Made by a program: the position numbers and the translations under genes. Source: an uncultured Collinsella sp. (GTDB lineage: Bacteria > Actinomycetota > Coriobacteriia > Coriobacteriales > Coriobacteriaceae). From it: DNA of 31,150 nt. The notes beneath the pieces were generated by a model, which was not told the DNA's origin, made no database searches, and saw nothing but the letters and a program-made list of their open reading frames with translations. The DNA is taken from positions 1 to 31,150 of the forward strand of contig URLR01000019.1 in NCBI GenBank assembly GCA_900548815.1, in the 5' to 3' direction. This document shows, piece after piece, positions 7,576 through 15,210 of the stretch (position 1 is the stretch's first letter; the number at the start of each line of letters is the position of its first letter).

Positions 7576-7670
7576 TTGTCCAGGTGCCCGAGATTCCGAG
7601 CGACAAGCCCGACGACGCGTACTTAAGTACGCGAGGAAGGTTGGAGCCGGAAGGTCGGGTGCCTGGGCAA
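7576..7670 (+). repeat. 95-base structured palindromic element between hisF and hisI
   Basis: The outer stem pairs 7576-7591 with 7655-7670 over 16 positions, including three G.T wobbles on the plus strand. After a 2x2 internal loop, TTCCG (7594-7598) pairs with CGGAA (7648-7652). In the centre CGCGTACTTAAGTACGCG (7616-7633) is a perfect 18-bp palindrome with a TTAA tip. The wobbles pair only in plus-strand RNA, becoming A.C mismatches in the his message. It carries GGTGCCCGA and GGTGCCTG, which recur in other hairpins of the window, and resembles the element at 26192-26322. Strand and function are inferred. Confidence 0.7.
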
Positions 7671-7679
7671 GCCGCAGCA

Positions 7680-8462
7680 TTAGAAGTCCAGCCTCACAGG
7701 AATACCTTGAGAGGCCATATACTCTTTGACTTCGCGAATGCTGAACGTCCCAAAGTGAAAGACGCTCGCCGCCAGCACGGCATCGGCCTCGCCCTCAATC
7801 ACGCCCTCGGCAAAATGCTCGAGCGCGCCCACACCGCCGCTCGCAATCACCGGAATCGGCACCGCGCGCGCCACGGCGCGGGTGAGCGCCAGGTCAAATC
7901 CGGCCTTGGTGCCGTCGCGGTCCATACTGGTGAGCAGGATCTCGCCGGCGCCGCGACGAGCCGCCTCCTCGGCCCACGCCACCGCGTCGATGCCCGTGGC
8001 GTTGCGGCCGCCCGCCGTGAAGACCTCCCACTTGTCGGCACCAGATGCGCCGGGCAAACCGACGCGCTTGGCATCGATCGCCACGACCACGGCCTGGCTA
8101 CCAAACGCCGCGGCAGCCTGGCTAATCAGCGACGGGTCGCGCACGGCGGCAGAGTTGAGCGACACCTTGTCGGCACCGGCTGCAACCATGGTGCGCATGC
8201 CCGCCAGGTCGCAAAAACCGCCGCCCACGGTATAGGGAATGGCTAGCTCCTCGGCCGCATGCGCCGCCATCTCGATGGTCGTCGCACGGTTGTCGCTCGT
8301 GGCGGTAATGTCCAAGAAGACGACCTCGTCCGCACCCTCGCGGTCGTAGGCGCGCGCCAGCTCCACCGGATCGCCCGCATCGCGCAAGCTCACAAAGTTG
8401 ACGCCCTTGACCACACGGCCGTCCTTGACGTCCAGGCAGGGAATCACACGTTTGGTAAGCAT
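7680..8462 (-). CDS. hisF: Imidazole glycerol phosphate synthase, cyclase subunit
   Basis: A 260-residue (beta/alpha)8 barrel that, with HisH, turns PRFAR plus ammonia into imidazole glycerol phosphate and AICAR. The catalytic Asp near the N-terminus is in IPCLDVKDGRVVKGVNF and the second in LLTSMDRDGTKAGFDLAL. Other family motifs are FLDITAT, YTVGGGFCDLAGMRTM, GADKVSLNSAAV and VIASGGVGALEHF. The ATG at 8462 follows GGGGAGGAG and lies 3 bases after the hisA stop, so the two are coupled. The length is normal. Confidence 0.98.
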   Translation of the reverse strand: MLTKRVIPCLDVKDGRVVKGVNFVSLRDAGDPVELARAYDREGADEVVFLDITATSDNRATTIEMAAHAAEELAIPYTVGGGFCDLAGMRTMVAAGADKVSLNSAAVRDPSLISQAAAAFGSQAVVVAIDAKRVGLPGASGADKWEVFTAGGRNATGIDAVAWAEEAARRGAGEILLTSMDRDGTKAGFDLALTRAVARAVPIPVIASGGVGALEHFAEGVIEGEADAVLAASVFHFGTFSIREVKEYMASQGIPVRLDF

Positions 8463-8465
8463 GGG

Positions 8466-9209
8466 CTACTCCTCCCCTCGGGCGGCGGTCAGCGCCTGTA
8501 CCAGCGTAAAGTTGCCCTCGTAGAGCGCGCGACCGGTAATGGCACCTTCAATCGCGCCCTCACCCACTGCGGCCAGCGCGCGGATGTCGTCGAGCGTCGA
8601 GATGCCACCCGATGCCACGACGGGAAAGCCCGCGACCTCGGCCACATGGCGATACGCCGCCACATCGATGCCCGTCTGCATGCCATCGCGCGCAATGTCG
8701 GTATACACCAGATGCTTAAAACCCAGCTCGGAAAGCTGCGCCACGGCGTCGTCGAGCGCCACGCCCGCGCCGTCACGCCAGCCATTCACCTTGACCTGGC
8801 CGTCGCGTGCGGCAATATCTGCCACCAACAGCTCGCCAAAGCCTTGGGCCGCCACCTCGGCAAAACCCGGCTCGGTCACGAGCACCGTGCCTAGTGCGAT
8901 GCGGCGCGCACCGTAGCCGGCCAACTCGTCGATGCGCGCGAGCGAGCGGACGCCGCCGCCCACGTCCACGGACAGACCGTTGACGCCGCAGATGGCCTTA
9001 ATCGCCGCCGAGTTGGCAGCGCATGTGTCCTCGTCCTCGCCAAAGGCAGCGGACAGGTCGACGACGTGCACCCAGCTTGCGCCCTGCTCGGCAAACGAGC
9101 GAGCAACGGCCACGGGGTCGTCGGAATATACCTTGCAGCGACTCCGGTCGCCGCGCTCCAGGCGCACGACCTTGCCGCCGATCAGATCGATTGCGGGAAA
9201 CAGGATCAT
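8466..9209 (-). CDS. hisA: ProFAR isomerase
   Basis: A 247-residue (beta/alpha)8 barrel performing the Amadori rearrangement of ProFAR to PRFAR, histidine step 4. The catalytic Asp near residue 7 is in FPAIDLIGGKVVRLERGD and the second Asp in YTDIARDGMQTGIDVAAY. Phosphate-binding loops are DVGGGVRSLARI and VVASGGISTLDDI. Actinobacteria without trpF may use PriA, a bifunctional HisA; nothing read here distinguishes the two. The start overlaps the hisH stop by the four bases ATGA, a sign of coupled translation. Confidence 0.96.
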   Translation of the reverse strand: MILFPAIDLIGGKVVRLERGDRSRCKVYSDDPVAVARSFAEQGASWVHVVDLSAAFGEDEDTCAANSAAIKAICGVNGLSVDVGGGVRSLARIDELAGYGARRIALGTVLVTEPGFAEVAAQGFGELLVADIAARDGQVKVNGWRDGAGVALDDAVAQLSELGFKHLVYTDIARDGMQTGIDVAAYRHVAEVAGFPVVASGGISTLDDIRALAAVGEGAIEGAITGRALYEGNFTLVQALTAARGEE

Positions 9210-9907
9210 CGGCCGGCCTCCTCGACGATGTTGACGAAGTTCTTAAGGATGCGCTGACCCAGCGCGGAGGATTTCTCGGGATGGAACTGGCAACCCCACA
9301 CGTTGCCATGGCGCACGATGCACGGGAAGCTCCGCGTATAGTGCGTGCGCGCCAGCACATCGGCGGCATCGGAATCGTCGGCCACCGCGTAGCTGTGGGT
9401 GAAGTACATGTTGGCACCCTCGGCAAAACCAGTAAGCAGCGGATCGGCCGCACCGGCGGGCGTCATGTGCACCTGGTCCCAGCCCACGTGCGGCACCTTC
9501 AGGCGGCTCGACTCCAGGCGCGTGCACGAACCGCGCATAATACCCAGGCCATCGACCCAGAGGGCACCGGCCCGCTCGGAGGCGTTGCCGTCGGCGACCG
9601 CGCTCTCGCTCGCAGGAACGCCCTCGTTGCCGCGCTCAAAAAACAACTGAAGGCCCAGGCAGATGCCGAGCAGCGGAGTTCCGGCGGCGACGGCACCGAG
9701 CACCGCGTCCGCCTCGCCGCTCTGGCGCATAAAGGCGATCGCGTCATAGAACGCGCCCACGCCCGGGATGACCAGGCCGTCGGCATTGCGGATCTGCTCC
9801 GGATCGTCCGACGTGCAGGCGGCGGCACCGGCGCGTGCAAGCCCGCGCACGACGCTCGACAAGTTGCCCTTGTGGTAGTCGACCACCACGATCTTCGGTT
9901 CGCCCAC
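9206..9907 (-). CDS. hisH: Imidazole glycerol phosphate synthase, glutaminase subunit
   Basis: A 233-residue class I glutamine amidotransferase that supplies ammonia to HisF. The nucleophile is in LLGICLGLQLFFERGNEG, the oxyanion region in IPGVGAFYDAI, and the His-Glu of the triad in GCQFHPEKSSALGQRIL. The start is GTG at 9907, supported by AAAGGAGG five bases before it. A 31-base insert (EGVPASESAVADGNASERAG) after the nucleophile region is longer than in most HisH proteins. A hairpin with GGGACAGGCAC in its loop lies in the 78-base gap to hisB. Confidence 0.96.
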   Translation of the reverse strand: MGEPKIVVVDYHKGNLSSVVRGLARAGAAACTSDDPEQIRNADGLVIPGVGAFYDAIAFMRQSGEADAVLGAVAAGTPLLGICLGLQLFFERGNEGVPASESAVADGNASERAGALWVDGLGIMRGSCTRLESSRLKVPHVGWDQVHMTPAGAADPLLTGFAEGANMYFTHSYAVADDSDAADVLARTHYTRSFPCIVRHGNVWGCQFHPEKSSALGQRILKNFVNIVEEAGR

Positions 9908-9930
9908 GCGACCCTCCTTTTCCCATCATC

Positions 9931-9972
9931 CAAAGCCACCACAAAGGGGACAGGCACCTTTGTGGTGGTTTG
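9931..9972. repeat. Hairpin repeat between hisB and hisH
   Basis: CCACCACAAAG (9936-9946) and CTTTGTGGTGG (9958-9968) are perfect arms, extended by CAAA/TTTG with one bulged G. The 11-base loop is GGGACAGGCAC. Sequences with GGTGCCTGTCCCC cores are a familiar class of intergenic repeat in bacterial genomes. Lying inside an operon, it could also modulate read-through or RNA stability, which is inference. Confidence 0.65.
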
Positions 9973-9985
9973 TGCAATCCGTCAG

Positions 9986-10573
9986 CTACAGCGAGCCCTT
10001 GGTGCTGGGGATGCCTTGCACGCGGGGATCGAGCTCGCAGGCGCGGCGCATCGTGCGGCCCACGGCCTTAAAGGCGGCCTCGATAATGTGATGCGAGTTG
10101 CCGCCTGCCAGCTCGCGCACGTGCAACGTGAGTTTGGCATCGCGCGCAAAGGCATAGAAGAACTCGACGGCCAGCTCGGTATCGAAGCCGCCCACACGCT
10201 CGGTCGGCACGGGCAGCTCGCAGTAGGCCTGGCCGCGGCCCGAAATATCCACGGCGGCCATCACGAGCGTCTCGTCCATGGCGATCGCCGCATCGGCAAA
10301 GCGCGTAATGCCCGCCTTGTCACCCAGCGCCTGGCAAAACGCCTCGCCCAGCACAATGCCCGTATCCTCGACGGTGTGGTGCGCGTCGACCTCAACGTCG
10401 CCTACCGCATGCACCGTCAGATCAAACAGGCCATGGCGGCCAAAGGCGTTGAGCATATGGTCGAAAAACGGCACGCCGGTCGAGATATCGCACGCACCGG
10501 TTCCGTCCAGGTCGAGCTTTACGACAATATCGGTCTCGCCCGTCCTGCGGGTCACCTCGGCATAGCGGTCCAT
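9986..10573 (-). CDS. hisB: Imidazoleglycerol-phosphate dehydratase (monofunctional)
   Basis: A 195-residue HisB catalysing step 6, dehydration to imidazole acetol phosphate, with two Mn2+ ions. Family motifs: GVPFFDHMLNAFGRHG, DVEVDAHHTVEDTGIVLG, FADAAIAMDETLV and AGGNSHHIIEAAFKAVGR, which carry the paired His ligands in each half of the protein. There is no N-terminal HAD phosphatase domain as in E. coli HisB, so histidinol-phosphate phosphatase must come from another gene; the PHP protein at 5905-6816 is the candidate. The ATG at 10573 directly abuts the hisC stop codon, with GGAGGAG within the end of hisC. Confidence 0.97.
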   Translation of the reverse strand: MDRYAEVTRRTGETDIVVKLDLDGTGACDISTGVPFFDHMLNAFGRHGLFDLTVHAVGDVEVDAHHTVEDTGIVLGEAFCQALGDKAGITRFADAAIAMDETLVMAAVDISGRGQAYCELPVPTERVGGFDTELAVEFFYAFARDAKLTLHVRELAGGNSHHIIEAAFKAVGRTMRRACELDPRVQGIPSTKGSL

Positions 10574-11689
10574 CTACATCTCCTCCTTCACCAGCGCGGC
10601 AAACGCAGCCAGCACCTCGTCGTTTTCCTGCGGGGTACCCACGGTAATGCGTAGGCAGTCCGCGAGCCCCGGCGCGTAGCTAAAGTCGCGCACCAAAATC
10701 GAATACTCATCGCGCAGACGCTCACGCACGCGCGTGGCATGCGGCGTGCGCACGAGCACAAAGTTCGCCGCGCTCGACCACGCCTCCACAGGCAAGCCCT
10801 CGGCAGCCATCACGCGCAGAGCGGCCAGCTCGCGCTCGCGCTCGGATGCGACCTGCGCCACCACAGGTGCGTAGGCATCACGGGCACGCACGCAGGCAAG
10901 CGCGGCGGCCTGGCTCAGCACGTTAACCGAGTAGATCTGGCGAATCGCCGCAAACACATCGATGACCTCGGGCGCCGCGATCACATAGCCCAGACGCGTG
11001 CCGGCGGCGCCGAACGCCTTGGACAGCGTATGCAGAATCGCCAGGTTGGGATGCTCGGCGATAAGCCCCTGCGCCGTGGTGGCCGCGCCAAACGAATCGT
11101 CGGCAAACTCCACGTAGGCCTCGTCGACCATCACCATGCCGGGGCAGGCATCGCACAGAGCCGCAACAAAGTCGAGCGGCGCCACGTCACCCGTGGGATT
11201 GTTGGGCGAGGTCACGATCGCCAGGCTGCACTCGGGCGCCGCTGCAAGCACCGCCGCCTGGTCGAGCTCAAAGGTCGCCGGGTCGCGCCACACATCGCGT
11301 ACCTCGGTCTGACAGAGCGACGCAAAGAACGCGTACTCGCTAAAGCACGGCGGGCAGTTGAGCAGGGTCCGCCCCGCGCCGCCAAACGCCAGCAGGAAGT
11401 TATAGAGTAGCTCGTCGCCGCCGTTGCCCACGCAGATGTTCTCGCGCGTCACGCCATGCCAGGCAGCAAGCTCGTCGCGCAGGTCGTTGGACATGGGATC
11501 GGGATAGCGGTTGAGCGGCGTGGCAACCAGGGCCGCGTCGATCGCCTCGCGCACGCCGGCCGGCACGGGATAGGTGTTCTCGTTGGCCGAAAGGTTGATG
11601 CGCGTGGGCGTAAAGTTGGGATCGTAGGGCTCAATGCCGGCCAAGTAGGGCTGGACGAGCTCCTTCATGCGGGGCGTGAGTTCGGCCAT
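10574..11689 (-). CDS. hisC: Histidinol-phosphate aminotransferase
   Basis: A 371-residue fold-type I PLP enzyme that transaminates imidazole acetol phosphate with glutamate, step 7. Motifs: INLSANENTYPVP at the N-terminus, VGNGGDELLYNFLLAFGG for phosphate binding, IVTSPNNPTGDV, VMVDEAYVEFA with the PLP-contacting Asp, and the Schiff-base Lys in LHTLSKAFGAAGTRLGY. The frame stays open to 11776 inside hisD, but the ATG at 11689 is one base after the hisD stop and has GGAGGCC upstream, so it is preferred. Confidence 0.97.
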   Translation of the reverse strand: MAELTPRMKELVQPYLAGIEPYDPNFTPTRINLSANENTYPVPAGVREAIDAALVATPLNRYPDPMSNDLRDELAAWHGVTRENICVGNGGDELLYNFLLAFGGAGRTLLNCPPCFSEYAFFASLCQTEVRDVWRDPATFELDQAAVLAAAPECSLAIVTSPNNPTGDVAPLDFVAALCDACPGMVMVDEAYVEFADDSFGAATTAQGLIAEHPNLAILHTLSKAFGAAGTRLGYVIAAPEVIDVFAAIRQIYSVNVLSQAAALACVRARDAYAPVVAQVASERERELAALRVMAAEGLPVEAWSSAANFVLVRTPHATRVRERLRDEYSILVRDFSYAPGLADCLRITVGTPQENDEVLAAFAALVKEEM

Positions 11690-11690
11690 T

Positions 11691-13127
11691 TTAGGCCTCC
11701 CCGCCGGTCGCGCCAGCGCCATCCGCGCCTGCAGCCGCCAGGTCCACGCCCTCGGCGACCGTCGCCACGGCATCACCCGGCCAGGCGACCTTGGTCAGGT
11801 CGGCCGCGGCCAGCGACGCGGCACTCACGGCATCCTCGCCCTGCTCCAGCACACGGCGACGCAGTGCGGCCGAAAGCGCATGCGCCCACAGGCCCTCAGC
11901 CTCGGCCAGACGCTGTGTGGCGGGAGCGTCGGAGAGCAGGCCCTCGGGTGTATAGCAAATGACGCTCGAGCGCTTAACGAACTCTTCGACCGAAAGCGGG
12001 TTGGAGAACATGGCCGTGCCGCCAGTCGGCAGCGTGTGGTTGGGACCGGCAACGTAATCGCCGAGCGGCTCGGAGCTCCAAGCGCCCACAAAGATGGCGC
12101 CGGCGTTGCGAATGCCGCCGAGCAGGCCCATCGCATCCTTGCAGTGCAGCTCCAGGTGCTCGGGCGCCACGGTGTTCACGGCCTCGACGGCGGCAGCCAT
12201 ATCGGCGGCCACCACGATGGTGCCTTCGTTGTCGAGCGAGGCGCGCGTGATTTCGGCGCGTGGCGACTGCGCCACCAGAATGTCGATGCCAGCCTCGACC
12301 TCGCGCGCAAACTGCCCATCGCAGGTCACCAGATAGCAGGCGGCCAGCGGATCGTGCTCGGCCTGGGCCATCAGGTCTGCCGCGACCACCATGGGCTTGG
12401 CCGTGGCATCGGCCAGCACGCAGACCTCGGACGGGCCAGCGACCATGTCGATTCCCACGTCGCCCGAGACAATCTGCTTGGCAGCGGCAACAAAAGCGTT
12501 GCCCGGACCGGTGATTTTATCGACACGCGGAATGCTCTCGGTACCGTACGCCAGCGCGGCCACGGCCTGAGCGCCACCCACCATATAGATTTCGTCCACG
12601 CCGCCGAGTTTTGCCGCGGCGAGCGTGTAGGGGCTGATCAGGCCGTCTTTTTGCGGCGGGGTCACCATTACCACGCGCTTGACGCCGGCGACCTTGGCGG
12701 GAATGGCGTTCATGAGCACCGTGGAGGGATACTGCGCGCGACCGCCCGGCACGTAGATGCCGGCCGCCGCGAGCGGGGTCACCTTAACGCCGAGCATCGT
12801 GCCGTCCGGGCGCGTGGTAAACCAGCTCTGCTCGACCTCGCGCTGGTGGAATTCGCGAATCTGGCGTGCAGCCTTTTCGAGCGCCGCGACAAAAGCGGGA
12901 TCGAGGCCTTCGAGCGCGGCATCGATCTGCTCCTGCGGCAAGCGGAAGCTCTGCAGCTCGACACCGTCAAAGCGCTGACAGTAATCGCGCACCGCGGCAT
13001 CGCCGTTGGCGCGCACGTTGGCCACGATATCGCGGGCGGCGTCGACGATGTTTTGCGGCAGCACGCCCTTGCGGTTGAGCCGCTTGGTAACGAGGCGCTC
13101 ACCGGGAGCAAGCTTGATGGTCTTCAT
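11691..13127 (-). CDS. hisD: Histidinol dehydrogenase
   Basis: A 478-residue zinc enzyme that oxidises L-histidinol to L-histidine in two NAD-linked steps, the last of the pathway. Family regions: KVTPLAAAGIYVPGGRAQYP, MVTPPQKDG, DKITGPGNAFVAAAKQIV, MVAGPSEVCVLAD, ADLMAQAEHDPLAACYLVT, the catalytic His region APEHLELHCKD, and GPNHTLPTGGTA. It is somewhat longer than the usual 430 residues because of an Ala/Gly-rich C-terminal tail ending GADGAGATGGEA. A 105-base gap separates it from hisZG. The ribosome site is weak (AGGGG). Confidence 0.97.
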   Translation of the reverse strand: MKTIKLAPGERLVTKRLNRKGVLPQNIVDAARDIVANVRANGDAAVRDYCQRFDGVELQSFRLPQEQIDAALEGLDPAFVAALEKAARQIREFHQREVEQSWFTTRPDGTMLGVKVTPLAAAGIYVPGGRAQYPSTVLMNAIPAKVAGVKRVVMVTPPQKDGLISPYTLAAAKLGGVDEIYMVGGAQAVAALAYGTESIPRVDKITGPGNAFVAAAKQIVSGDVGIDMVAGPSEVCVLADATAKPMVVAADLMAQAEHDPLAACYLVTCDGQFAREVEAGIDILVAQSPRAEITRASLDNEGTIVVAADMAAAVEAVNTVAPEHLELHCKDAMGLLGGIRNAGAIFVGAWSSEPLGDYVAGPNHTLPTGGTAMFSNPLSVEEFVKRSSVICYTPEGLLSDAPATQRLAEAEGLWAHALSAALRRRVLEQGEDAVSAASLAAADLTKVAWPGDAVATVAEGVDLAAAGADGAGATGGEA

Positions 13128-13232
13128 ATCGGTATCCCCTATCGGTCGAGGTTGTGTTCGAAAAACGAGAGACCGGGCGGCGGCGCCAATCGGCCCGCAG
13201 CCCGTACGTTGGGGCGCCCGTGCGCGCTCGCG

Positions 13233-14948
13233 CTATTGTGCCGAGCCCGCGACGGGCTCAAAATGCTTGTCCTTAACGGCCGCGGCCAGGCGATCTGCCA
13301 GATTGCGTACGCGCGGATCAAGGCGCGCAGCACCCGGATTGACAAAGAAGCGGGCCGTGCAGTCCATGATGCGGCCGGTGATGACCAGGTCGTTGTCGCG
13401 CAGCGTGGCACCCGTGGCGGTAATATCCACGATGCGATCGGTCATGCCGACGATGGGGCCCAACTCGATGTTGCCGTGCAGCGAAACTATGTCGGCGTTC
13501 ACGCCTCGCTCGGCATACCAGGCACTCGCGATGCGCGGATACTTGGTTGCCACGCGAAGCGACCCGCGGCGAGCATAGTTGCGCTCGGCCTGACCGGCGC
13601 GCCATGCGGGCTCCGCCTCGATAAAGGTGCACAGGCCATAGCCCAGGTCGACCAGCTGCAGCAGGTTGAGGTCTGCCTCGATAAGCGAATCCCAACCGCA
13701 GATGCCGCAATCGGCACCGCCACAGCCCACAAAAGCAGGCGCGTCGCTGGGGCGCACGATGACAAACTCGATATCGCCGACCGCGCCCTCGCCGACACGC
13801 GTGTCGCGGCCGCGCACGATCAGGTGACGGCCGGGGTCACGCAGCTCGGAGACGTCCAGGCCCGCGGTCTCGAGCACGTCGAGCGTGTCGGCCTTAAGCG
13901 AGCCCTTGGGCACGGCGATACGCAGCGGCCCCTCGGCGCCACGGCCCACGGCGTGGTCGCCATCGGAAGCGGCGTCCTCGGCCGAGGTGCGCGCGGCCTC
14001 CAGGCGCTCGAGCGAAAAGGCGAAGCCCGCCGCCGGCACCTCGATACCGTCGCCAAATGCGCCGGTAAAGATGGAGTCGTAGCGTCCGCCCGAACCGACC
14101 GGATCGGGCAAGCCGCCGGCATAGGCCTTAAAGACCAGGCCCGTGTAGTAATCGAAAGAGTTCATGATGGAGAAGTCGAAGGACAGCACCTGGGCGTCTT
14201 CGGGAGCCAGACCATCGACTAGGGCACGCAGTTCGCGCGTCAGCGGCGCGACGATACCGGCGGCCTCCAGCAGCGCGTCCACGCGGTCAAGTACCTCGGC
14301 ACCGCCGTGCAGGCGCGGCAGCTCGCTAATGGCGGCCTTGACGGCATCGGACTCGACGCTTGCCGCCACGCGGGCATCGAGGCCCACAAAGTCGTTGGCA
14401 TGCACGCAGCGCAGGGCCTCGGCAGCCAGCTCACCATCCTTGCACACCGCGAGCAATTCCTTAAAAGGACGCACACTGCCTGCGATAATGCGCGCATCGG
14501 GAAGTGCCAGCTCGCGTACGGCCTCGGCAACGAGCGAGACAATCTCGACATCGCCCGCGGTATCTCCCGCGCCGATGAGCTCAAAGCCCAACTGCGTAAA
14601 CTGACGCGAGCCACCGGCATTGCGCTGACACTCGCGAACCACCGGCGCCTCGTAGCGAAGGCGCAGGGGCAGGTCGGCCGCGCGCATGCGGGTCGAAACC
14701 AGGCGCACGATCGGCAGCGTGTTGTCGGGACGGACCACCAGCAGGCGGCCGTCGTCATCAAAGAGCTTAAACGGCGTGTCCGCAATGCGGCCGCCTTCCT
14801 CGAGCGAACCCTTGTCCTCGAGCAGCGGCGTTTCGACCGGCAGGTAATGATGCTCCCTAAAGCAGCCCTTCACCGTCAGCGCAATCTCCTCGCGCGCCTG
14901 AGCCTCCTCGGGCAATATGTCCCGGAATCCCCACGGTGTGGCCGTCAT
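13233..14948 (-). CDS. hisZG: HisZ-HisG fusion: ATP phosphoribosyltransferase
   Basis: A 571-residue single polypeptide. Residues 1-320 are HisZ, the HisRS-like regulatory subunit: WGFRDILPEEAQ, LLVVRPDNTLPIVRLVS, RNAGGSRQFTQLGFELIG, and NSFDYYTGLVFKAYAGG followed by GGRYDSI. A linker of about 20 acidic/Gly residues (321-341) follows. Residues 342-571 are short-form HisG, which joins ATP and PRPP in the first committed step: LRIAVPKGSLKADTLDVLE, DIEFVIVRPSDAPAFVG and MTDRIVDITATGATLRDND, the PRPP loop. The ACT-like regulatory domain of long HisG is missing, as expected when HisZ is present. No stop or frameshift separates the halves. Unusually, C409, C414 and C417 cluster where most HisG proteins have Gly/Ala/Leu. 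The ATG at 14948 follows GAGGAGG. First gene of the operon. Confidence 0.93.
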   Translation of the reverse strand: MTATPWGFRDILPEEAQAREEIALTVKGCFREHHYLPVETPLLEDKGSLEEGGRIADTPFKLFDDDGRLLVVRPDNTLPIVRLVSTRMRAADLPLRLRYEAPVVRECQRNAGGSRQFTQLGFELIGAGDTAGDVEIVSLVAEAVRELALPDARIIAGSVRPFKELLAVCKDGELAAEALRCVHANDFVGLDARVAASVESDAVKAAISELPRLHGGAEVLDRVDALLEAAGIVAPLTRELRALVDGLAPEDAQVLSFDFSIMNSFDYYTGLVFKAYAGGLPDPVGSGGRYDSIFTGAFGDGIEVPAAGFAFSLERLEAARTSAEDAASDGDHAVGRGAEGPLRIAVPKGSLKADTLDVLETAGLDVSELRDPGRHLIVRGRDTRVGEGAVGDIEFVIVRPSDAPAFVGCGGADCGICGWDSLIEADLNLLQLVDLGYGLCTFIEAEPAWRAGQAERNYARRGSLRVATKYPRIASAWYAERGVNADIVSLHGNIELGPIVGMTDRIVDITATGATLRDNDLVITGRIMDCTARFFVNPGAARLDPRVRNLADRLAAAVKDKHFEPVAGSAQ

Positions 14949-14983
14949 CTGGTGAGCCTCCTCATGCTGTGTTTCATATAGAG

Positions 14984-15015
14984 CAGAAGACCGGCATAGC
15001 TCCGCCGGTCTTCTG
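14984..15015 (-). promoter_or_regulatory. Hairpin in the his operon leader
   Basis: A perfect 12-bp stem (14984-14995 with 15004-15015, arm CAGAAGACCGGC) with an 8-base loop lies 36 bases before the hisZG start. On the minus strand it is followed by CTCTATATG rather than a T-run. A -10-like TATGCT lies upstream on the same strand at about 15024-15029. It may be a leader regulatory hairpin; no His-rich leader peptide or T-box motif was seen. The rest of 15016-15124 shows no gene. Confidence 0.45.
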
Positions 15016-15124
15016 GGTACTTTAGCATACTAGAGTGCTTGCGGGGAAAATCCGCCGCAACCGCTCATAGCGTATTCATTTGGAAACATAGGGCGAGCGG
15101 TTAGCAGCAGTCTCTTGTCACAAC

Positions 15125-15160
15125 GCAAAAAGGGCGCCCGCGCAAATGCGGACGCCCTTG
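15125..15160 (-). terminator. Intrinsic terminator after deglycase copy A
   Basis: On the minus strand AAGGGCGTCCGC pairs with GCGGGCGCCCTT around an ATTTGC loop and runs into TTTTT. The single non-Watson-Crick pair is a U.G on this strand. Confidence 0.8.
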
Positions 15161-15210
15161 TGCAGGGTCGAGATATCAACCAGCCAAGATATCGGACCCG
15201 TGACCAGCTC

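Noticed and set aside
7576..7670. Hairpin element as a tRNA or T-box
   Set aside because: No cloverleaf with a T-loop GTTCGA-type motif and no T-box consensus; the symmetry is that of nested hairpins.
9023..10654. Open frame of 543 residues on the plus strand
   Set aside because: Antisense to hisA, hisH and hisB, with no recognisable domain.
11667..14222. Open frame of 851 residues on the plus strand
   Set aside because: It lies opposite hisC, hisD and hisZG, which have clear family motifs. Its composition is typical of an antisense shadow in GC-rich DNA.
15030..15089. 19-codon frame in the his leader as an attenuator peptide
   Set aside because: It contains no histidine codon and has no convincing ribosome site.
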